Assembly (NCBI RefSeq): GCF_030812785.1
Contig: NZ_JAUSTJ010000001.1
Span: forward strand, 1,550,001 to 1,614,000
Length of the DNA: 64,000 nt
Direction: 5' to 3'
Source: Sphingomonas kyeonggiensis
GTDB taxonomy: Bacteria; Pseudomonadota; Alphaproteobacteria; Sphingomonadales; Sphingomonadaceae
How positions within the stretch are numbered: the stretch's first letter is position 1; each line of letters starts with the position of its first letter. Made by a program: the position numbers and the translations under genes. Positions 1-9,114 of the stretch are shown here, piece by piece. Under the pieces are notes generated by a model. It was given only the letters and a program-made list of their open reading frames with translations. It had not been told where the DNA came from and ran no database searches.

Positions 1-266
1 TCTTCGCAGCGGCGCCGGTAGCGCGACGATCCTGGGCGGAAGAGGTGCCAGTCTGGGATTTAGCTGACTTGGAGTGACCATACCGGGCCGCCCAGGATCA
101 TCAGGCCTGTGCATCCGCCCACGCCACCATGGAGGCAGCTCGGTTCCGTTCATCGTTCTGGCGGCTTCCTGTCCCGCGCGGCCGACGCGAGCCGCCTGTT
201 ACAAACCAACTCTGCTTCGCCGAGAAGTAGGGCGGATACAGTCAAGAAGCTTGAAAGGAAGCCTCC

Positions 267-488
267 ATGTCCCGCGCGTTGAACATTGATGCCACCGTTG
301 CCGATGTAACGGCGATGTCGGCCAAACATGCCGCCGTCATCAGTGCAATCGAGCCGTTGCTGCCGCGGGGAACCCACGTCGTCTTCATGAACGCCAAAGA
401 TGCAGCCACTATGGCGCAAGCCTATGGCTCGCGCGTCCTCAGTGGAGCGGTTAAGCGTGCCCCTTGGGCGTCGCGCCGAGACATTTAA
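267..488 (+). CDS. small hypothetical protein
   Basis: A 73-residue protein starting at an ATG that follows an AAGGAAG ribosome-binding site about 7 bases upstream. I recognise no family. The middle is alanine-rich and probably helical (around residues 10-55, with AAVISAIEPLL and AKDAATMAQAYGSRVL). The C-terminus is basic and short. There is no signal peptide or membrane segment. It is read opposite to the conjugation module to its right and may not belong to that element. The good ribosome-binding site is the main support; an overlapping minus-strand frame of similar length is less convincing. Confidence 0.4.
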   Translation: MSRALNIDATVADVTAMSAKHAAVISAIEPLLPRGTHVVFMNAKDAATMAQAYGSRVLSGAVKRAPWASRRDI

Positions 489-529
489 TCCCGCCCCATC
501 TCAAGACCGGTGGATTACGGAAATGCGCA

Positions 530-575
530 TCATTTGATTATATTTAATATGATAATTGTGATATGCTGTACCCAT
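530..575 (+). promoter_or_regulatory. AT-rich promoter-like stretch
   Basis: About 45 bases of strongly AT-rich sequence inside otherwise GC-rich DNA, with TTGATT near 534 and TAATAT, GATAAT and TATGCT boxes between 545 and 567. None has ideal 16-18 base spacing to the TTGATT. It sits 70-110 bases before the small gene at 643, so it is the likely promoter region of that gene. The exact boxes cannot be fixed by eye. Confidence 0.25.
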
Positions 576-642
576 AAAGGGCGACTCGCCGGGCAACCTT
601 GACTTGAGATCATCGTGCTCCGTTTTCACGGGAGCGTGCACG

Positions 643-882
643 ATGACTATGGAATATTACACAAGGCGGCTGAAGGAATCTTTGGCTGCGGCGAAGGCTG
701 CGACAGAGCCCACTTCCCGGATCGCCCATGAAGGTATGGCAAAGGCCTATCGCGGATTGTTGGACGCCGTGGTGGTTCCTCTGGGGCAAACCTGGCGCAA
801 GATCCGCCCTGAAACGCGCGACGATCAACTGCGCAAGGCGCTTGACGATTGGGAAAATGAAGGTGGCGGGAATCGCAAATAG
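643..882 (+). CDS. small hypothetical protein
   Basis: A 79-residue soluble protein of unknown function. The ATG at 643 (MTMEYYTRRLKESL) is preferred over a TTG at 604 because GGAGCG lies 8 bases upstream and the extra residues look non-native. It is rich in charged and alanine residues and is predicted largely helical. It ends in a run with four glycines before RK. There is no signal peptide or recognisable domain. It stands alone between an AT-rich promoter-like region and about 240 bases without a gene before the AlpA-like gene on the opposite strand. Confidence 0.45.
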   Translation: MTMEYYTRRLKESLAAAKAATEPTSRIAHEGMAKAYRGLLDAVVVPLGQTWRKIRPETRDDQLRKALDDWENEGGGNRK

Positions 883-1126
883 TTCAGCCGTTCGGGTCTA
901 ATGACTTTCTGTCTCCGCAAGTGTTAGCTTCCTGATCTGAGAAGGATTGTGAGAAGCTTCTGAAGTCCGACGCTAATGGTCGTTCGGCTGGCCCTCTCCC
1001 TAATGGCAGCTATTGCGGACTGGCTTCCAGGAGCGGTCAGGCAGCAAACGGCCCACTACCGGTCGTTCAAGCGCCCGTGCCTCCGGCTGCCGTCAGGCCC
1101 GTACATGGCCCGCCAGCGCATAGAGG

Positions 1127-1327
1127 TTAGCTCCGCTCGAACAGCCGCTTCAGGCTGGGATAGAGGATGAAGGTCGATCGCCCGATCTTCACCGTCTCGA
1201 TCGTCCCATCGCCGATGAGCTCGTAGATCGTAGAGCGACAGATGCCGGTGATCCTGACGGCGGTGGAAATCCGTACGCTGATCGGCTCCAGCGTTGCTTC
1301 ATCGGGCTCCAGAGCATGCCGGCTCAT
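1127..1327 (-). CDS. AlpA/excisionase-like helix-turn-helix protein
   Basis: A 66-residue DNA-binding protein of the AlpA/HTH_17 (MerR-like) type. Residues 18-60 carry the pattern ISTAVRITGICRSTIYELI...VKIGRSTFILYPSLKRLF: a winged helix-turn-helix in which a first helix selects the site and a short wing (KIGRST) follows. Such proteins act as excisionases or small activators in mobile elements. Its start overlaps the stop of the upstream DUF2274 gene by 4 bases, so it is the last gene of the trb operon. The location at the end of the transfer module fits a role in excision or transfer control, but no integrase is visible beside it. Confidence 0.7.
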   Translation of the reverse strand: MSRHALEPDEATLEPISVRISTAVRITGICRSTIYELIGDGTIETVKIGRSTFILYPSLKRLFERS

Positions 1328-1536
1328 TTCGACCTCCCCTTGCTGAACGCGCGATCGCTTTCGAGGAACGCCGCGAGTATCGCCGGGATGAGATCCGCGA
1401 TCGGCTCCTCCCGGCCATAGGCCTGGGCGTAAAGCGCCGCATATGCGACGAGCGCCTGATGGAGGTCCGGCATCACCGAGATGCCGAGCTTGACCGGCAT
1501 GCGATCGGGAAGTTGCGCAAGTTTGAGTTCGGGCAT
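1324..1536 (-). CDS. DUF2274 family protein
   Basis: A 70-residue protein of the DUF2274 family, which is regularly found directly after trbI in conjugation operons of alphaproteobacteria. Its sequence has a leading LKLAQLPDRMPVKLGISVMPDLHQAL, consistent with a small beta-alpha fold of ribbon-helix-helix character; that fold is inference. Function is unknown. It begins one base after the trbI stop and overlaps the next gene by 4 bases, so it is translationally coupled in the trb operon. Confidence 0.7.
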   Translation of the reverse strand: MPELKLAQLPDRMPVKLGISVMPDLHQALVAYAALYAQAYGREEPIADLIPAILAAFLESDRAFSKGRSK

Positions 1537-1537
1537 C

Positions 1538-2761
1538 TTATTGCTCCTGGCCGGGCCATGGCGCGAGGACGATGTCCTTGTGCACCACGACGCGGAGTGG
1601 CCAGCCGGGCCGCACCTTGATGGTCGGCTGGACGTTGAGGTTCTTGGTGACGATCTGGTCGCCGGCGCGCGACGTGCCCTGCTGTGCGGATTCGCGGATC
1701 GCGCGGACGAGATCGCTTTCGCGGTCGCCCAGGCTCAGCTCGGTCCCGACGCCGAGCAGCGTCGACAGCGCCACGCCCTTGAGCAGCTGCCAGGTGTGGG
1801 CATCGACCTTGTCTGCAAGGCCGGCATAGCCGGCCATGTCGGTCGCGGGCACATTGTCGATCCGGATCGAGCTGCCGTTCGGCAGGACGATCCGCTGCCA
1901 GACGACCAGAGCCCGGCTTTGCCCATAGGCCACGACGCTGTCGTAGCTTCCGATCAGCCGGGCACCCTGCGGAACCAGCAGGATATGGCCGGTAGCGCTG
2001 TCATAGGCGTTCTCGGTCACCTGCGCGGTGACGAGCCCGGGCAGGTCCGAGTTGAGACCGGTGACGAGGCTGGCGGCGATGATGCTGCCCGCACTCAGCG
2101 TATAGGGTGATGGCGATGCCATAAGCGCATGCGGATTGATGTCGCCGGTCTGATCCTTTCCGGCGAGGAAGTCGGCCTTGCGCTGCTGGCTGCCCGGATC
2201 TCGCGCCGGATCGACCGCGATCGTCCCCGATGGCGCCTCCCGCGCCGGAACCGCGCCCGGTGCAGCGGAAGCTGGAGCAGCACCGGTTGCGTGCTCGGCA
2301 GCGCCGAGCTGCATCATGATGCCGGATTCGCGGGCCGCCTTGCGCTCGGCGAGAAGCCGCTGTCGCTCGGCTTCGGCCGCCTGCGCGGCCTGGTCCGAGG
2401 AGCCCGGGGTCGGCAATCCGCCAAGCGCCTCCTGCCGGCGCAGGATCGGACGCCCGAGATCGCCGGGGAGCGGCGGCCCGAGCCTGGGCACATCGCCATA
2501 GCCTTTCGGCGCGCCGGCGAGGGCGTCGTCGGGCGCATGGTTGGCGATGTCCTTCTGGTCCTCGGCACCGGCGACGATCCGGAAGGTCGCGGGCTTGAGC
2601 GCAACCCAGGTGACCCCGACGATCGCCGTCGATCCCAGCGCCGCGATCGCGATGATCGCGCCGCGACGGAAGCGGATGATCCGGTTCGGGCGGCCGCGCA
2701 GCACCAGCGTCTCGGGATCGAGCTTGGGCGAGGTCGCCGCGGCAGGAACGGTCTCGCTCAT
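1538..2761 (-). CDS. trbI: TrbI, VirB10-like conjugal transfer protein
   Basis: The TrbI/VirB10 scaffold protein of the mating channel, which links inner and outer membrane. I choose the ATG at 2761 (MSETVPAAA), giving 407 residues; a longer in-frame extension upstream is only the shadow of trbG. There is a cytoplasmic N-terminus, one membrane segment near residues 37-55 (AIIAIAALGSTAIVGVTWVAL), a proline/alanine-rich periplasmic linker, and the C-terminal VirB10 beta-barrel domain with the typical AGSIIAASLVTGLNSDLPG and LLVPQGARLIGSYDS motifs. It overlaps trbG by 4 bases. Confidence 0.93.
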   Translation of the reverse strand: MSETVPAAATSPKLDPETLVLRGRPNRIIRFRRGAIIAIAALGSTAIVGVTWVALKPATFRIVAGAEDQKDIANHAPDDALAGAPKGYGDVPRLGPPLPGDLGRPILRRQEALGGLPTPGSSDQAAQAAEAERQRLLAERKAARESGIMMQLGAAEHATGAAPASAAPGAVPAREAPSGTIAVDPARDPGSQQRKADFLAGKDQTGDINPHALMASPSPYTLSAGSIIAASLVTGLNSDLPGLVTAQVTENAYDSATGHILLVPQGARLIGSYDSVVAYGQSRALVVWQRIVLPNGSSIRIDNVPATDMAGYAGLADKVDAHTWQLLKGVALSTLLGVGTELSLGDRESDLVRAIRESAQQGTSRAGDQIVTKNLNVQPTIKVRPGWPLRVVVHKDIVLAPWPGQEQ

Positions 2762-3708
2762 GATGCCCTCCGCTGCCGCCGGCTTCGGTCGGCGCCGAGC
2801 CGGACGATGCGGACCACGGCCTGTTTCTTCGTGCCCAGCCGAAGCTCGGCGGCGTCGAACAGCCGGTCGACCACATAGAAGCGGCCAGCCATGCGGTAGT
2901 TGACGAGCTGCGCATCGCCCCTGTTGCCGATGACGAACAGCGGCGGCGCCTCGCCGACGCCGACGCTCGCCGGGAATTCGACGAACGTCTGCCGCCCGTC
3001 GTCGAATGCGCGCAGCGGCCGCCAAGCCGGCCTGTCGCCGGTCACCGCATAGCCGAAGTCGAGCCGCTCGACAGCGAGGCCCGAAGCGACCGGCCTTGCC
3101 GCTTCCGCCGACGCCTGCTGGCGGCGGATCGCGATCATCTCGTCCTGCGGATAGGTCCAGGACAAGGCAGCCATGGCGGTGGCCGGCGTGCTGTCGAGCT
3201 GGAGATGATAGGCGCGCCGGTCGGTCGTGATGACGAGGTTGGTCGAGAGCCCGGCGGCGAACGGCTTGACGAGGATATGGACGCGCCTGCTCTCGCCGGA
3301 ACCGCTGGTCGTGTCGCCGACGGTCCAGCGCGCCGTGTCGCCCGCCGCCACCGAGACGATCGCCTCTCCGGGCTGCAGGGCGATGTCGCTGACCCGCTCG
3401 GGCGCGGCGAACAGGCGGTAGAGGACGCCCTCGCCATAAGGGTAGACCTGCACGGCGTTGACGAAGGCCGGTGCCGCGGGCTCCTGGGTAGCCTTCGCAT
3501 TCGCAGTGCGAACCCGAAGCTCGGCTGGCGACGGCTTGTGGCGACGGGGCGCCACGGGAGGAGGCACTACCGACGGGGGAGCGATGGTAGTCGCGACCGG
3601 CGGCGAGCTGGGACTCGCCGTGGCGGCCTGAGGCGGCTGGGGCGGCGAGGTTTGCGCGAAAGCGGGCACAGCGACGAGCGCGCTCGCCGCAAGCAGGATG
3701 CGGTTCAT
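2758..3708 (-). CDS. trbG: TrbG, VirB9-like conjugal transfer protein
   Basis: The TrbG/VirB9 outer-membrane-complex protein, 316 residues. A signal peptide is clear (MNRILLAASALVAVPAFAQ, cleavage about residue 19), followed by a proline-rich stretch to about residue 60. The VirB9 domain follows, with VQVYPYGEGVLYRLF and the characteristic C-terminal repeat of beta strands (FVEFPASVGVGEAPPLFVIG and VDRLFDAAELRLG). It overlaps trbF and trbI by 4 bases each, so it lies within one translation-coupled operon. Confidence 0.93.
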   Translation of the reverse strand: MNRILLAASALVAVPAFAQTSPPQPPQAATASPSSPPVATTIAPPSVVPPPVAPRRHKPSPAELRVRTANAKATQEPAAPAFVNAVQVYPYGEGVLYRLFAAPERVSDIALQPGEAIVSVAAGDTARWTVGDTTSGSGESRRVHILVKPFAAGLSTNLVITTDRRAYHLQLDSTPATAMAALSWTYPQDEMIAIRRQQASAEAARPVASGLAVERLDFGYAVTGDRPAWRPLRAFDDGRQTFVEFPASVGVGEAPPLFVIGNRGDAQLVNYRMAGRFYVVDRLFDAAELRLGTKKQAVVRIVRLGADRSRRQRRAS

Positions 3709-4511
3709 GGGCGGTTCTCCGGTTGGGCTTGGGAGGGCTGGCCGAGGCGGGGATCGAGTGGCGATCCGCTGGGCACGCCGGGATCCGGCACGGGCGTCGG
3801 CGCCGTGCCCGACGAATGGTCGGCAGGCGTCTCGAGCTCGCGGCTCCAGTCGATCGCATCGACATAGAGGCCGAGCGGGTTCCTGCGCAGCGTCTCGGCG
3901 TCGCGCGGCGGCTTGAGCACGACGGTGACGATCGCGGTCCAGCGCGACGTGCCTGAAAGGCTCCCGCGGTCATAGGCGCGCTCGGCCCATTTCACCTGGA
4001 AGCTCGTCGCAGACGCGCGGACGACGCTGGTCACCTGGACCGATACGGTCTTGTCGCCGACATCGGCGAACGGGTTCGCCGAGCGGGCATATTCGCCGAG
4101 GAAGATGGCGCCGCGCTTCGACGCGAAGTCATAGGCCTGGAGCCAGTTCTCGCGCATCAGCACCGCGTCGAGCGACCGTCCACGGATGTCGGTGACGAAG
4201 CGCGCAAGGAACCAGGCGAGTTGGGGGTCGGTCGGCCGGTATTCGGCGGTGGCGGGAGACACTGCCTGTGCCTGGCCGAGGCTGTCGACCGCGACGACAT
4301 AGGGGACGACGCGGCTCTGCATCGACTGCCAGACCAGCGCGCCGGACAGGCCGGTCGTCAGCGCCAGCCCGCCGAACGCCATCAGCCGCCAGTTGCTCGC
4401 CTGGGCCCGGGCGGAGCCGATCCGCTCGTCCCAGAGCTGGCCCGCGCGGCGGTACGGTGTCTCGGGTTCGTCCGTGCGCCCGTAGCGCTGGACGGCACGT
4501 TTGAAGCGCAT
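3705..4511 (-). CDS. trbF: TrbF, VirB8-like conjugal transfer protein
   Basis: A VirB8-like inner-membrane assembly factor of the mating channel. The ATG at 4511 (MRFKRAVQRYGR, 268 residues) is chosen because it overlaps the trbL stop by one base (TGATG); the longer frame upstream lies within trbL. A basic cytoplasmic head is followed by a single membrane helix near residues 42-60 (LMAFGGLALTTGLSGALVW), then a periplasmic domain with the conserved ELAWFLARFVTDIRGRS-type segment. It ends in a disordered proline/glycine-rich tail. Confidence 0.9.
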   Translation of the reverse strand: MRFKRAVQRYGRTDEPETPYRRAGQLWDERIGSARAQASNWRLMAFGGLALTTGLSGALVWQSMQSRVVPYVVAVDSLGQAQAVSPATAEYRPTDPQLAWFLARFVTDIRGRSLDAVLMRENWLQAYDFASKRGAIFLGEYARSANPFADVGDKTVSVQVTSVVRASATSFQVKWAERAYDRGSLSGTSRWTAIVTVVLKPPRDAETLRRNPLGLYVDAIDWSRELETPADHSSGTAPTPVPDPGVPSGSPLDPRLGQPSQAQPENRP

Positions 4512-5815
4512 CAGTCCTTCTCCTTGATGTCGGGGGTCGCGCCGCCGCCGCCGCGATCCGAACCCTGGAGGGCGTGGATCGCCGCTTGGCGATGGTGACG
4601 GCGGGATTGCGTGTTCTGGAGGTCGCGCGCCCAACCCGGCATGGCGTTAGACGCAGGAGCCGCCGCTTCCCCGGGGTTGGCCTGCGCGCCCGTCGTCCCG
4701 GCATTCCAGGCAGCGCGCTGGCCTTCGGCCGTCGCCGCGCGGAACCCGAGCCCGCCGCTCATGCGCTGGGCGACCGCACCGCGCGCGGCGCTCGCGACGC
4801 CGCCCATGCCGGCCGCGACCGATTTCGATCCGGAGGTCTCCTGGCCGAGCTTGTACGCGGTCGAGGCTGCCGACCCCATCGAGGTGCCGGCGCGGATCGC
4901 GCCGAGCCCGGCACCGGCCAGCCCCTTCGCCGCAGCCATGCCCGCGCCGCCGGCGACCGCGAACCCGCCTGCCGCGAGCGCCGTGGTCGCGACCGCAGAG
5001 CCGGCGCCGAGCTGCGGCGCGCCGGAGGCGAGCCCGGAGGCGATGCCCGGCCCGAAGATGCCGAGGCCGAACAATGCGAGGCTCGCGAGCACGAGGCTCA
5101 TCGCCTGGCCGATATCGGGCTCCTTGCCCTGGAGCGCGGAGGCGAACTCGGTGAAGAAGCCCGACCCGATGCCGACGATCACCGCGAGCACCATCACCTT
5201 GATGCCCGACGAGATGACGTTGCCGAGCACGCGTTCGGCGAGGAAACTGGTCCGGTTCCACAGCGCGAACGGCACGAGGATGAACCCGGCGAGCGTCGTC
5301 AGCTTGAACTCGAGGATGCAGACGAACATCTGCACGGCGAGGATGAAGAAGGCGACGATCACGATCACCCAGGCGATCAGGAGCACCATGATCGTCATGA
5401 AGTTCTCGAAGAAGGTCGTGAAGCCGAGCAGGTCGCTGGCCTGGTCGAGCAGCGGCCAGGCCGCCTGGAACCCGGTGCCCGCGAGGCGGCCCGGGCGGAG
5501 CAGGTCGTCGGCGGAGAGCGTTCCCCCGCCGGCGGTCAACCCTGCCTGGGCGAAGGAGCGGAAGATGATGTCGGCGAGCGTGGAGAAGCGGTTCAGGATC
5601 AGCGCGAACACGCCGATATAGAGGATCTTCTTGAGGAAGCGGCCGATCATGTCGTCCTCGCCGCCCATCGCCCAGAACAGGCCGGCGAGCGTGATGTCGA
5701 TGCCGATCAGCACGGATGTCAGGAAGCCGACATCGGGCCCGAGCAGGCCGAACCCGCTATCGATGTAGCGGATGAAGTCGGCCATGAACCGGTCGATCAC
5801 GTTGAGGTCGTTCAC
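4511..5815 (-). CDS. trbL: TrbL, VirB6-like polytopic membrane protein
   Basis: A P-type conjugative transfer protein TrbL, 434 residues, equivalent to VirB6. The N-terminal two thirds holds about five or six membrane segments (for example residues 25-50, 65-85, 135-165, 170-190, 235-255). The C-terminal third is alanine/glycine-rich and soluble, as in other TrbL proteins. It forms part of the inner-membrane channel. The start codon follows a 114-base gap from trbJ that carries a strong palindrome, the only sizeable gap within trbB-trbI. Confidence 0.92.
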   Translation of the reverse strand: MNDLNVIDRFMADFIRYIDSGFGLLGPDVGFLTSVLIGIDITLAGLFWAMGGEDDMIGRFLKKILYIGVFALILNRFSTLADIIFRSFAQAGLTAGGGTLSADDLLRPGRLAGTGFQAAWPLLDQASDLLGFTTFFENFMTIMVLLIAWVIVIVAFFILAVQMFVCILEFKLTTLAGFILVPFALWNRTSFLAERVLGNVISSGIKVMVLAVIVGIGSGFFTEFASALQGKEPDIGQAMSLVLASLALFGLGIFGPGIASGLASGAPQLGAGSAVATTALAAGGFAVAGGAGMAAAKGLAGAGLGAIRAGTSMGSAASTAYKLGQETSGSKSVAAGMGGVASAARGAVAQRMSGGLGFRAATAEGQRAAWNAGTTGAQANPGEAAAPASNAMPGWARDLQNTQSRRHHRQAAIHALQGSDRGGGGATPDIKEKD

Positions 5816-5838
5816 GGGTTCTTCCTTGGATCTGGGTG

Positions 5839-5882
5839 CCGCGGGGCCCGGCCAGGGGGAGCGATTGGCCAGGGCCCCGCGG
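5839..5882 (-). terminator. inverted repeat between trbJ and trbL
   Basis: A near-perfect palindrome, arms about 16 bases (CCGCGGGGCCCGGCCA at 5839-5854 and its near-complement at 5866-5882), separated by 11 bases. There is no T-run, so it is not a classical rho-independent terminator. It lies in the only real gap of the trb operon and could attenuate transcription or stabilise mRNA ends between trbJ and trbL. Many related modules carry a small trbK-like gene here; none fits in this gap. Confidence 0.5.
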
Positions 5883-5929
5883 GCTGCGACCGCGGCGGCA
5901 GGGGGCTTGGTCCGCCGCGGCCGGTCTCG

Positions 5930-6670
5930 CTATTGCCGGGGCGTGTAGGCGGTGCCGGTGCCGAGGAACCTGCGCGTCGCGGCGCGCGACGCCTCGGACT
6001 CGGTCAGCTGGCGCTGCTTCTCGAGCGCGTCGGCACGGAACTGCGCGGCCATCATCTGCTGGAGGGCCATGCCCTGCTTGGCGGTGAGCGCGAGCAGCTG
6101 GTTGGTTGCCTGGCCGACGGCAAGCGCGCCTTCCGCGCCCTGGCTGCGCGCCGCGATCTCGGCCAGCGCCTCGGCATCCTCGCGCGCCTGCTGCACGATA
6201 CCGCTCTGGACGGTCATCGTCCGGCGCAGGGCGTCGGTGCTCGCGTCGTAGCGCGCACGGGCCGCCTGCAGCCGCTGGTCGCGTGTCGAGGCGGGATCGA
6301 AGCTGCGCGGATAGAGCGACTTCAGCCTTGCCTCGAGCTGGTCCACCTCGAAGTCGACGCTCTGCGCCTGCTGCATCAGCCGGTCGATACCGTCGAGCTT
6401 GTCGAGCAGCGCCTGGAGCTGCGGAAAGGCGATGCCCTTCAGGTTCCTGTCCAGCCGGAGCAGCATCTGCGCCTCGTTCTGGAGCGACTGGATCTGGTTG
6501 TTGACCTGCTGGAGCGTGCGCGCCGCGGTCAGGACGGTCTGGCTGTAATTGGTGGGGTCGAACACCGTGATCTGCGCGTGTGCGCTGGTCACGAAGCCCA
6601 TCGTCAGCGAGCCCAGGGCGCCGAGACCCAGCGCCGTCGCGATCAGGTTCTTGCGGGTGAGGATACGCAT
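5930..6670 (-). CDS. trbJ: TrbJ, VirB5-like conjugal transfer protein
   Basis: A P-type conjugative transfer protein TrbJ, 246 residues from the ATG at 6670 (MRILTRKNLIATALG). A signal peptide ends near residue 32 (TSAHA/Q). The mature protein is long, helical and rich in glutamine, as expected for a VirB5/TrbJ pilus-tip or channel-surface component (LQQVNNQIQSLQNEAQMLL; TNQLLALTAKQGMALQQMMAAQ). The much longer open frame upstream is a shadow of trbE. It starts 5 bases after the trbE stop. Confidence 0.9.
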   Translation of the reverse strand: MRILTRKNLIATALGLGALGSLTMGFVTSAHAQITVFDPTNYSQTVLTAARTLQQVNNQIQSLQNEAQMLLRLDRNLKGIAFPQLQALLDKLDGIDRLMQQAQSVDFEVDQLEARLKSLYPRSFDPASTRDQRLQAARARYDASTDALRRTMTVQSGIVQQAREDAEALAEIAARSQGAEGALAVGQATNQLLALTAKQGMALQQMMAAQFRADALEKQRQLTESEASRAATRRFLGTGTAYTPRQ

Positions 6671-6675
6671 CAGGT

Positions 6676-9114
6676 CTACTCCTTCGCTTGGGGATCGGGG
6701 AATTGGGCGAGCAGCGCCGCGGCCCAGTCGAGCCCGGCCTCCTCGAGGAAGCGCGCGGCGAATCCGGCCGGACCGTGCGCGGCGAGCAGCGCGTCGATGC
6801 GCGCCTGCGTGGCGGGATCGGAGGCGCCGCACAGCGCGAGCGCGATGGGCCCGAGACCCAGCTCGAAGAGGCGGTTGCCGGCCGCGGACTGGAGGTAATA
6901 ATGCCGCTTGGGCGTCGCGCGGCTGACGAGCTCGATCTGCCGGTCGTTGAGCCCGAACCGCTGATAGGCCGCACGTCCCTGCGGCTCGATCGCCGCGGCA
7001 TTGGGAAGCAGGATGCGCTGCGGGCAACTCTCGATGATGGCGGGCGCGATGCCGCTGTCGGCGATGTCGGCGAGGCTCTGGCTCGCGAAGATCACCGCGA
7101 CATTCTTCTTGCGCAGCGTCTTCAGCCACTCGCGGATGCGCGCGGCGAACAGCGGGTGGTCGAGGAACTTCCAGGCCTCGTCGAGGATCAGCAATGTCGG
7201 GCGTCCGGTGAACCGCGCCTCGAGCCGGTGGAAGAGATAGGTCAGGACCGGCGCGACCACGCTGCCGGCGCCCATCAGCGCCTCGGTCTCGAAGCACTGG
7301 ACGTCCGCCATGTGCAGATCGTCCTCGGCCGCGTCGAGCAGCCGGCCGAACGGGCCCTCGAGTGTATAGGGCGCGAGCGCTGAGCGGAGCGCCGTCGACT
7401 GGAGCAGCAGCGACAGGCCGGTGAGCGTCCGCTCCTCGCACGGTGCACTCGCCAGGCTGGTCAGCGCCGACCAGACTGCTTCCTTCACCTCCGGCGTGAC
7501 CACGACCTTCTCGTGGGCGAGCAGCGCGGCGATCCACTCCGCCGCCCAGGCGCGCTCGCCGGCATTGTCGGTCCCGGCCAGCGGCTGGAACGCAATCGTC
7601 TCGCCGGCGTCGCCGCCGAGCCCGAGGCCGTGATGCGCACCGCCCATCGCCAGCATGGCCGCGCGCGCCGAGCGGCCCATGTCGAAGAGGTAGAGTTGGC
7701 TCCCCGAATAGCGGCGGAACTGGAGCGCGATCAGCGCGAGCAGGACCGACTTGCCGGCACCCGTCGGCCCGACAATCATCATGTGTCCGACGTCGCCGAC
7801 ATGGGTCGACAACCGGAACGGGGTCGACCCGCTGGTCTCGGCATGGAGGAGCGGCGGCCCATCGAGATGCCGGTTGCGAGCTGACCCCGCCCAGACGCTC
7901 GACAACGGCATCAGGTGTGCGAGGTTGAGCGTATGGACGAGCGGCTGCCGGACATTGGCATAGGCCTGCCCGGGCAGGCTCGAAAGCCAGGCCTCGACCG
8001 CGTTCAGCCCCTCGCGGATGCAGGTGAAGCCGAGCCCGTTGACGATCCGCTCGACCGCGCGGACCTTGTCCTCGACGCGGGCGCGATCCTCGTCGGCGAC
8101 GGTGATCGTCGTGGTGAGGTAGCCGAAGGCGACATGGTCGCCGCCCAGCGCCTGGAGCGCGAGATCGGCGTCGGCGGTCTTGTTGTCGGCGTCGCTGTCG
8201 AGCAGCTGGACCGGCTGGTTGTAGATCACCTCGCGCAGCATCGCAGTGACCGACTTGCGCTTGTTGAACCATTGGCGGCGCAGCCGCGTCAGCGCCTTGG
8301 TAGCGTCGGTCTTGTCGAGCGCGATGAACCGCGTGACCCAGCGATAGCCGAAATCCTGGTGGTTGAGCGCGTCGAGGATCCCGGGCCGGCTGAGGCCGGG
8401 GAAGCCGAGGATGGTCAGCGTGCGCAGGTGCAGGCTACCGAGCATCGGCTCGAGCCCGCCGGTCAGCGGCGTATCGGCGAGCAGCCCGTCGAGATACATC
8501 GGCGTCTCGGGCACGCGCACGCCGTGGCGTCGCGTCGAGATCGTGCCGTGAAGGAAGGAGAGCGTCTCCGCATCGTCGAGCGCGGCGATCTCGGGCATGA
8601 AGCCCGAGAAGAGATCGAGCGCGCGATCGGTCTCCGCGACGAACCCGGCCAGCGCTTGGCGCCAGTCGCGGCCCTGCGGCGCATCGGCACGCTCGACCAG
8701 CGCGCGACCGGCGCTGTCCGCCTGGTCGGGCGGCGGCAGGAAGGTCAAAGTGAGATGGTAGCGGCTCTCGAAATGGGCACCCGCCGCCTCGAACGACGCG
8801 CGCCGTTCCTCGTCGACCAGCCAGGACGCCGCGTCCGGGAAGCCGCTCGCCGGATAGCCCGGTGCCTCGCGACGCTCGGCCTCGATGTGCAGCGCCCAGC
8901 CCGAGCCGAAGCGCTTGAGCACATTGTTGGCGCGTGCACACGTCGAGACCAGCTCGGCCTCGGTCGCCGATTCAAGGTCGGGACCGCGGAAGCGCAGCGT
9001 GCGCTGGAAGCCGCCGTCCTTGTTGAGCACCACGCCGGGCGCGACCAGCGCCGCCCAGGGGAGATGATCGGCCAGCCGGTCGGCGCGGTTGCGATATTCG
9101 CGCAGGTTCAGCAT
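6676..9114 (-). CDS. trbE: TrbE, VirB4-like ATPase
   Basis: The VirB4-type ATPase that energises pilus assembly and substrate passage, 812 residues from the ATG at 9114 (MLNLREYRNRADRLADHLPW). The N-terminal half is the CagE/TrbE/VirB domain. The Walker A motif is VGPTGAGKSVLL near residue 447, and the Walker B motif is LLILDEAWKFLDHP near residue 635. The family's IFASQSLADIADSGIAPAIIESC segment follows. The start overlaps the trbD stop by 7 bases. Length and motifs are normal, so the gene looks intact. Confidence 0.95.
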   Translation of the reverse strand: MLNLREYRNRADRLADHLPWAALVAPGVVLNKDGGFQRTLRFRGPDLESATEAELVSTCARANNVLKRFGSGWALHIEAERREAPGYPASGFPDAASWLVDEERRASFEAAGAHFESRYHLTLTFLPPPDQADSAGRALVERADAPQGRDWRQALAGFVAETDRALDLFSGFMPEIAALDDAETLSFLHGTISTRRHGVRVPETPMYLDGLLADTPLTGGLEPMLGSLHLRTLTILGFPGLSRPGILDALNHQDFGYRWVTRFIALDKTDATKALTRLRRQWFNKRKSVTAMLREVIYNQPVQLLDSDADNKTADADLALQALGGDHVAFGYLTTTITVADEDRARVEDKVRAVERIVNGLGFTCIREGLNAVEAWLSSLPGQAYANVRQPLVHTLNLAHLMPLSSVWAGSARNRHLDGPPLLHAETSGSTPFRLSTHVGDVGHMMIVGPTGAGKSVLLALIALQFRRYSGSQLYLFDMGRSARAAMLAMGGAHHGLGLGGDAGETIAFQPLAGTDNAGERAWAAEWIAALLAHEKVVVTPEVKEAVWSALTSLASAPCEERTLTGLSLLLQSTALRSALAPYTLEGPFGRLLDAAEDDLHMADVQCFETEALMGAGSVVAPVLTYLFHRLEARFTGRPTLLILDEAWKFLDHPLFAARIREWLKTLRKKNVAVIFASQSLADIADSGIAPAIIESCPQRILLPNAAAIEPQGRAAYQRFGLNDRQIELVSRATPKRHYYLQSAAGNRLFELGLGPIALALCGASDPATQARIDALLAAHGPAGFAARFLEEAGLDWAAALLAQFPDPQAKE

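Noticed and set aside
1..77. Short frame ending at 77 (FAAAPVARRSWAEEVPVWDLADLE) that might be the end of a gene to the left
   Set aside because: Only 24 residues are visible, a competing frame ends at 67, and nothing identifies either.
4574..6898. A 774-codon plus-strand frame across trbL and trbJ
   Set aside because: A shadow of the minus-strand trb genes; the protein is charged low complexity without any recognisable motif.
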